14,978 bases of DNA from Bacilli bacterium. Its GTDB lineage: Bacteria; Bacillota_I; Bacilli_A; RF39; UBA660. This document shows, piece by piece, positions 13,302-14,978 of this stretch. Location: NCBI GenBank assembly GCA_022801735.1, contig JAAWSW010000028.1, forward strand, positions 1 to 14,978, written 5' to 3'. Every line of letters starts with the position of its first letter. Position 1 is the first letter of the stretch. Below the pieces are notes generated by a model. It made no database searches and was not told the origin of the DNA. It was given only the letters and a program-made list of their open reading frames with translations. Both the position numbers and the translations under genes were made by a program.

Positions 13302-14727
13302 TTATTTAAAAATTATTAAAGGATTTGAAACTAAAACATTCACTTTTGAAAAAGGATTTAATGAAATTTATAGTTTAGAAAATTCTAAAGGAAAAACCAC
13401 TTTATTTAGAATTTTATTACATGCACTAGGTTATAAAATACCTGCTACTATTGGATTTAAAACTTTTGATTCTATTTTTACTGAATTATCTATTACTAAC
13501 CATAATAAGTGTATTCTTATAGAAAGAACAGGGCCAAATATCAAACTAAAAGTTAACGAGGAAGAGTTTAATTATATAATTCCATCTCAAGAAACTGAAT
13601 TACATGCAATGATTTATGGGATAGATGATGCCTTAATACTAGATAATATTTTAGCCACTTATTATATTGACCAAGACAAAGGATGGACTTTATTAAATAG
13701 AGGAAAAGTTATAGGAAATAACAAATTTAACATTGAAGAATTTATTATAGGATTATCTGAAAAAGATGTTTCTGAATTGAGTTTAGAACTTGAAAAAACA
13801 AATACGGAATTAAAAAAATATAATTTTTTATTAAATGTTGCAGAATATAAAAAAGAGTTGGAACATAGTGATAATCATTTTGAAACATCTTTTGAAAAAA
13901 ATAAAAAATTACAACAAAACAAAATATTATTGATTCATCAGAAACGAGAAATTGAAACTCAACTAAAAGATATTAATAAAATTTACAACACAAATTTAGA
14001 ATTAATAAATTGGATAGAGAAAATGAAAATTTCAACTATAGATAAATTAGGTAATATAATAACCTTAAACAGAAATAATATTTATAATTTTGATTCAAAT
14101 CAAGGATATTTAGAGGCCAGGAAAAGAAGTTTAAGTTTAGAACTAAATAAAATTACTAATCAAATTAAAAAAATTGATAAACAAATATCGGATAATAATA
14201 CTTTATTTGATATAAAAAGCATTGCTGATCAAATGGACAAAACTATTCAAAACATGAATGTTGATTATTATCAAATTAAATCTATAATAAGCCAATTAAC
14301 AAAAAAACGTAGCGAATTAAAAGGGAAAATAGATGAAGTTTTTGCTAATAATAATATATTTTTAGAAGAAATATTCGATGATATAAAAAATTATGCCGCA
14401 ATATTTGGTATTGAAAATAGAATTCCAAACAATATAAATTTTGTTTTAACTCACAAACTAAAAAATTTTAGTGGTAAGGTATTAAATCAACTCACTTTTT
14501 CATTCAAGTTGGCTTATATAAAACAAATTAGGAAAAAATATAATCTAGTTTTACCAATTATTATCGATTCACTAAGAAATGGAGAATTAACTGATTTAGC
14601 TGCATCAAAAATGTTAGATGTATTGCAAAAAGATTTTAATGAACATCAAATCATCATCGCTAGCGTACATAAATATGATATTTGTAAAAATTGCATAACC
14701 ATAAATGAATATCTAATGGAACCATAA
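13291..14727 (+). CDS. lmuB: SMC/Rad50-like ABC ATPase, Lamassu LmuB-type sensor
   Basis: A 478-residue two-part ATPase. The N-terminal lobe starts VINYLKIIKGFETKTFTFEKGF and carries a Walker A variant LENSKGKTT (residues 29-37; first Gly of GxxxxGKT is Leu). A coiled-coil-rich middle of about residues 160-365 follows. The C-terminal lobe has an ABC-signature-like FSGK (393-396), Walker B LPIIIDS (Asp426) followed by LRNGEL, and the switch His460 in IIIASVHK. It is short for an SMC-like protein (LmuB proteins are commonly longer) and has no CxxC zinc hook. The ATG at 13291 is preferred, 9 nt after GAAGGAG; an in-frame TTG at 13273 precedes that site. It overlaps the nuclease gene. A predicted head dimer on DNA ends controlling the nuclease fits Lamassu; ABC-3C (DUF2326-type) systems are related alternatives. 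Confidence 0.78.
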   Translation: MVINYLKIIKGFETKTFTFEKGFNEIYSLENSKGKTTLFRILLHALGYKIPATIGFKTFDSIFTELSITNHNKCILIERTGPNIKLKVNEEEFNYIIPSQETELHAMIYGIDDALILDNILATYYIDQDKGWTLLNRGKVIGNNKFNIEEFIIGLSEKDVSELSLELEKTNTELKKYNFLLNVAEYKKELEHSDNHFETSFEKNKKLQQNKILLIHQKREIETQLKDINKIYNTNLELINWIEKMKISTIDKLGNIITLNRNNIYNFDSNQGYLEARKRSLSLELNKITNQIKKIDKQISDNNTLFDIKSIADQMDKTIQNMNVDYYQIKSIISQLTKKRSELKGKIDEVFANNNIFLEEIFDDIKNYAAIFGIENRIPNNINFVLTHKLKNFSGKVLNQLTFSFKLAYIKQIRKKYNLVLPIIIDSLRNGELTDLAASKMLDVLQKDFNEHQIIIASVHKYDICKNCITINEYLMEP

Positions 14728-14776
14728 GATATAGCAGTACAAATGATTATAAAACAAATATTTAATTAAATAAATA

Positions 14777-14849
14777 CCATGTACCAATTCATGTACCAAA
14801 CTTATTAATTTTGATTTAATTTATTTGAATTTCGTTTGATTTTGGTACA
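14777..14849 (+). repeat. Right-end candidate arm-type integrase sites
   Basis: TGTACCAA (14780-14787) and TGTACCAAA (14792-14800) are in direct orientation and match the pair at 5932-5955. A third copy in reverse orientation, TTTGGTACA, lies at 14841-14849. The arrangement resembles integrase arm sites near attR. No gene lies between 14728 and the window end. Confidence 0.6.
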
Positions 14850-14863
14850 ATTTAAAATAATTA

Positions 14864-14911
14864 AAAACGGTCAAAATCCCTTTAAATTATTGGGATAATG
14901 GCCGTTTTTTT
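14864..14911 (+). terminator. Terminator after the nuclease-ATPase module
   Basis: AAAACGG (14864-14870) pairs with CCGTTTT (14902-14908), with an inner ATCCC/GGGAT stem (14876-14880 and 14892-14896), followed by a T run. A runs on the other side make it potentially bidirectional, shielding the island's right edge. Confidence 0.78.
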
Positions 14912-14926
14912 ATTTTGGAAAAATCT

Positions 14927-14978
14927 CTTGCCAAGGCTAGGATGCCGGTTCGATTCCGGTCACTTGCTCCATTTGATT
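14927..14978 (+). repeat. attR: duplicated 3' half of tRNA-Gly
   Basis: Identical to 5793-5844 over all 52 bases to the window edge. It contains the anticodon loop, variable region, T arm, acceptor 3' strand and CCA (14969-14971), but lacks the 5' half, so it is not a functional tRNA here. It is the original chromosomal 3' end displaced by integration. Confidence 0.93.

Larger units (their letters stand above)
5793..14978 (+). mobile_element. Integrative genomic island in tRNA-Gly, about 9.13 kb
   Basis: It is bounded by a 52-bp exact duplication of the tRNA-Gly 3' half and encodes its own tyrosine integrase and excisionase-like protein. The distance between repeat starts is 9134 bp, the expected size of the excised circle. 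Candidate arm-type integrase sites lie just inside both ends. Cargo includes DUF4275-like and broken DUF4085-like genes, a RhuM-family gene, a membrane protein, and a nuclease-ATPase pair resembling Lamassu. No relaxase, coupling protein, replication initiator or phage structural gene is present, so it is neither a self-transmissible ICE nor a complete prophage. The right repeat touches the window edge, so its true length is unknown. Confidence 0.9.

Noticed and set aside
14927..14971. Second tRNA-Gly gene
   Set aside because: Only the 3' half is present; acceptor 5' strand and D arm are missing. It is the attR duplication.
1..14978. Mollicute-type code (TGA as Trp)
   Set aside because: All genes use TGG for Trp and read full length without TGA; TGA ends the DUF4275-like gene and int.
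5793..14978. Prophage or self-transmissible ICE
   Set aside because: No capsid, portal, terminase, relaxase, coupling protein, secretion or replication gene is present.

Overview
The window is strongly AT-rich DNA using the standard bacterial code: every gene translates full length with TGG for Trp, and both TAA and TGA appear as stops. A glmS ribozyme leader, strong AGGAGG-type ribosome binding sites, sigma-A-like promoters and the spore-type genes ytaF and LysM-GH18 point to a low-GC Firmicute. A spore-forming or spore-derived member of the Bacilli/Erysipelotrichia-type gut lineages is likely. No species can be named from sequence alone.

Positions 1-5760 are chromosomal backbone. glmS (minus strand) sits under a glmS ribozyme and a consensus promoter. 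Facing away from it are ytaF and a LysM-GH18 spore-peptidoglycan hydrolase gene, 13 bp apart and closed by a terminator. gltX (glutamyl-tRNA synthetase) follows, then a tRNA-Gly(GCC) gene whose own promoter lies inside the 3' end of gltX.

From about 5793 to the end is a complete integrated element of about 9.13 kb. A 52-bp direct repeat, running from the anticodon loop through the CCA end of tRNA-Gly and just beyond, recurs at 14927-14978. These are attL and attR, and the repeat may continue past the window edge. Inside both ends lie matching candidate arm-type sites (TGTACCAA family). The element carries a helix-turn-helix excisionase-like gene and a tyrosine integrase. Both appear to start at non-canonical codons, and the integrase has a C-terminal extension of about 120 residues. 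No relaxase, replication initiator or conjugation gene is visible, so it is an integrative island that would need help to transfer.

The cargo, left to right, is a minus-strand pair (a DUF4275-like gene and a DUF4085-like gene broken by one in-frame TAA), a small orphan ORF, a stretch of phased T-tracts (predicted bent DNA) ahead of a RhuM-family gene, a two-pass membrane protein, and a structured leader rich in inverted repeats and GTAC sites. That leader precedes an orf134-xis-int operon. Between int and attR is a two-gene, translationally coupled module: a DUF4297/Cap4-like PD-(D/E)XK nuclease and a short SMC/ABC-like ATPase. This has the architecture of a minimal Lamassu-type anti-phage system and is the best candidate for an interesting system here. 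Its promoter has an extended -10 and a perfect palindrome at the -35 position, which suggests regulated expression.
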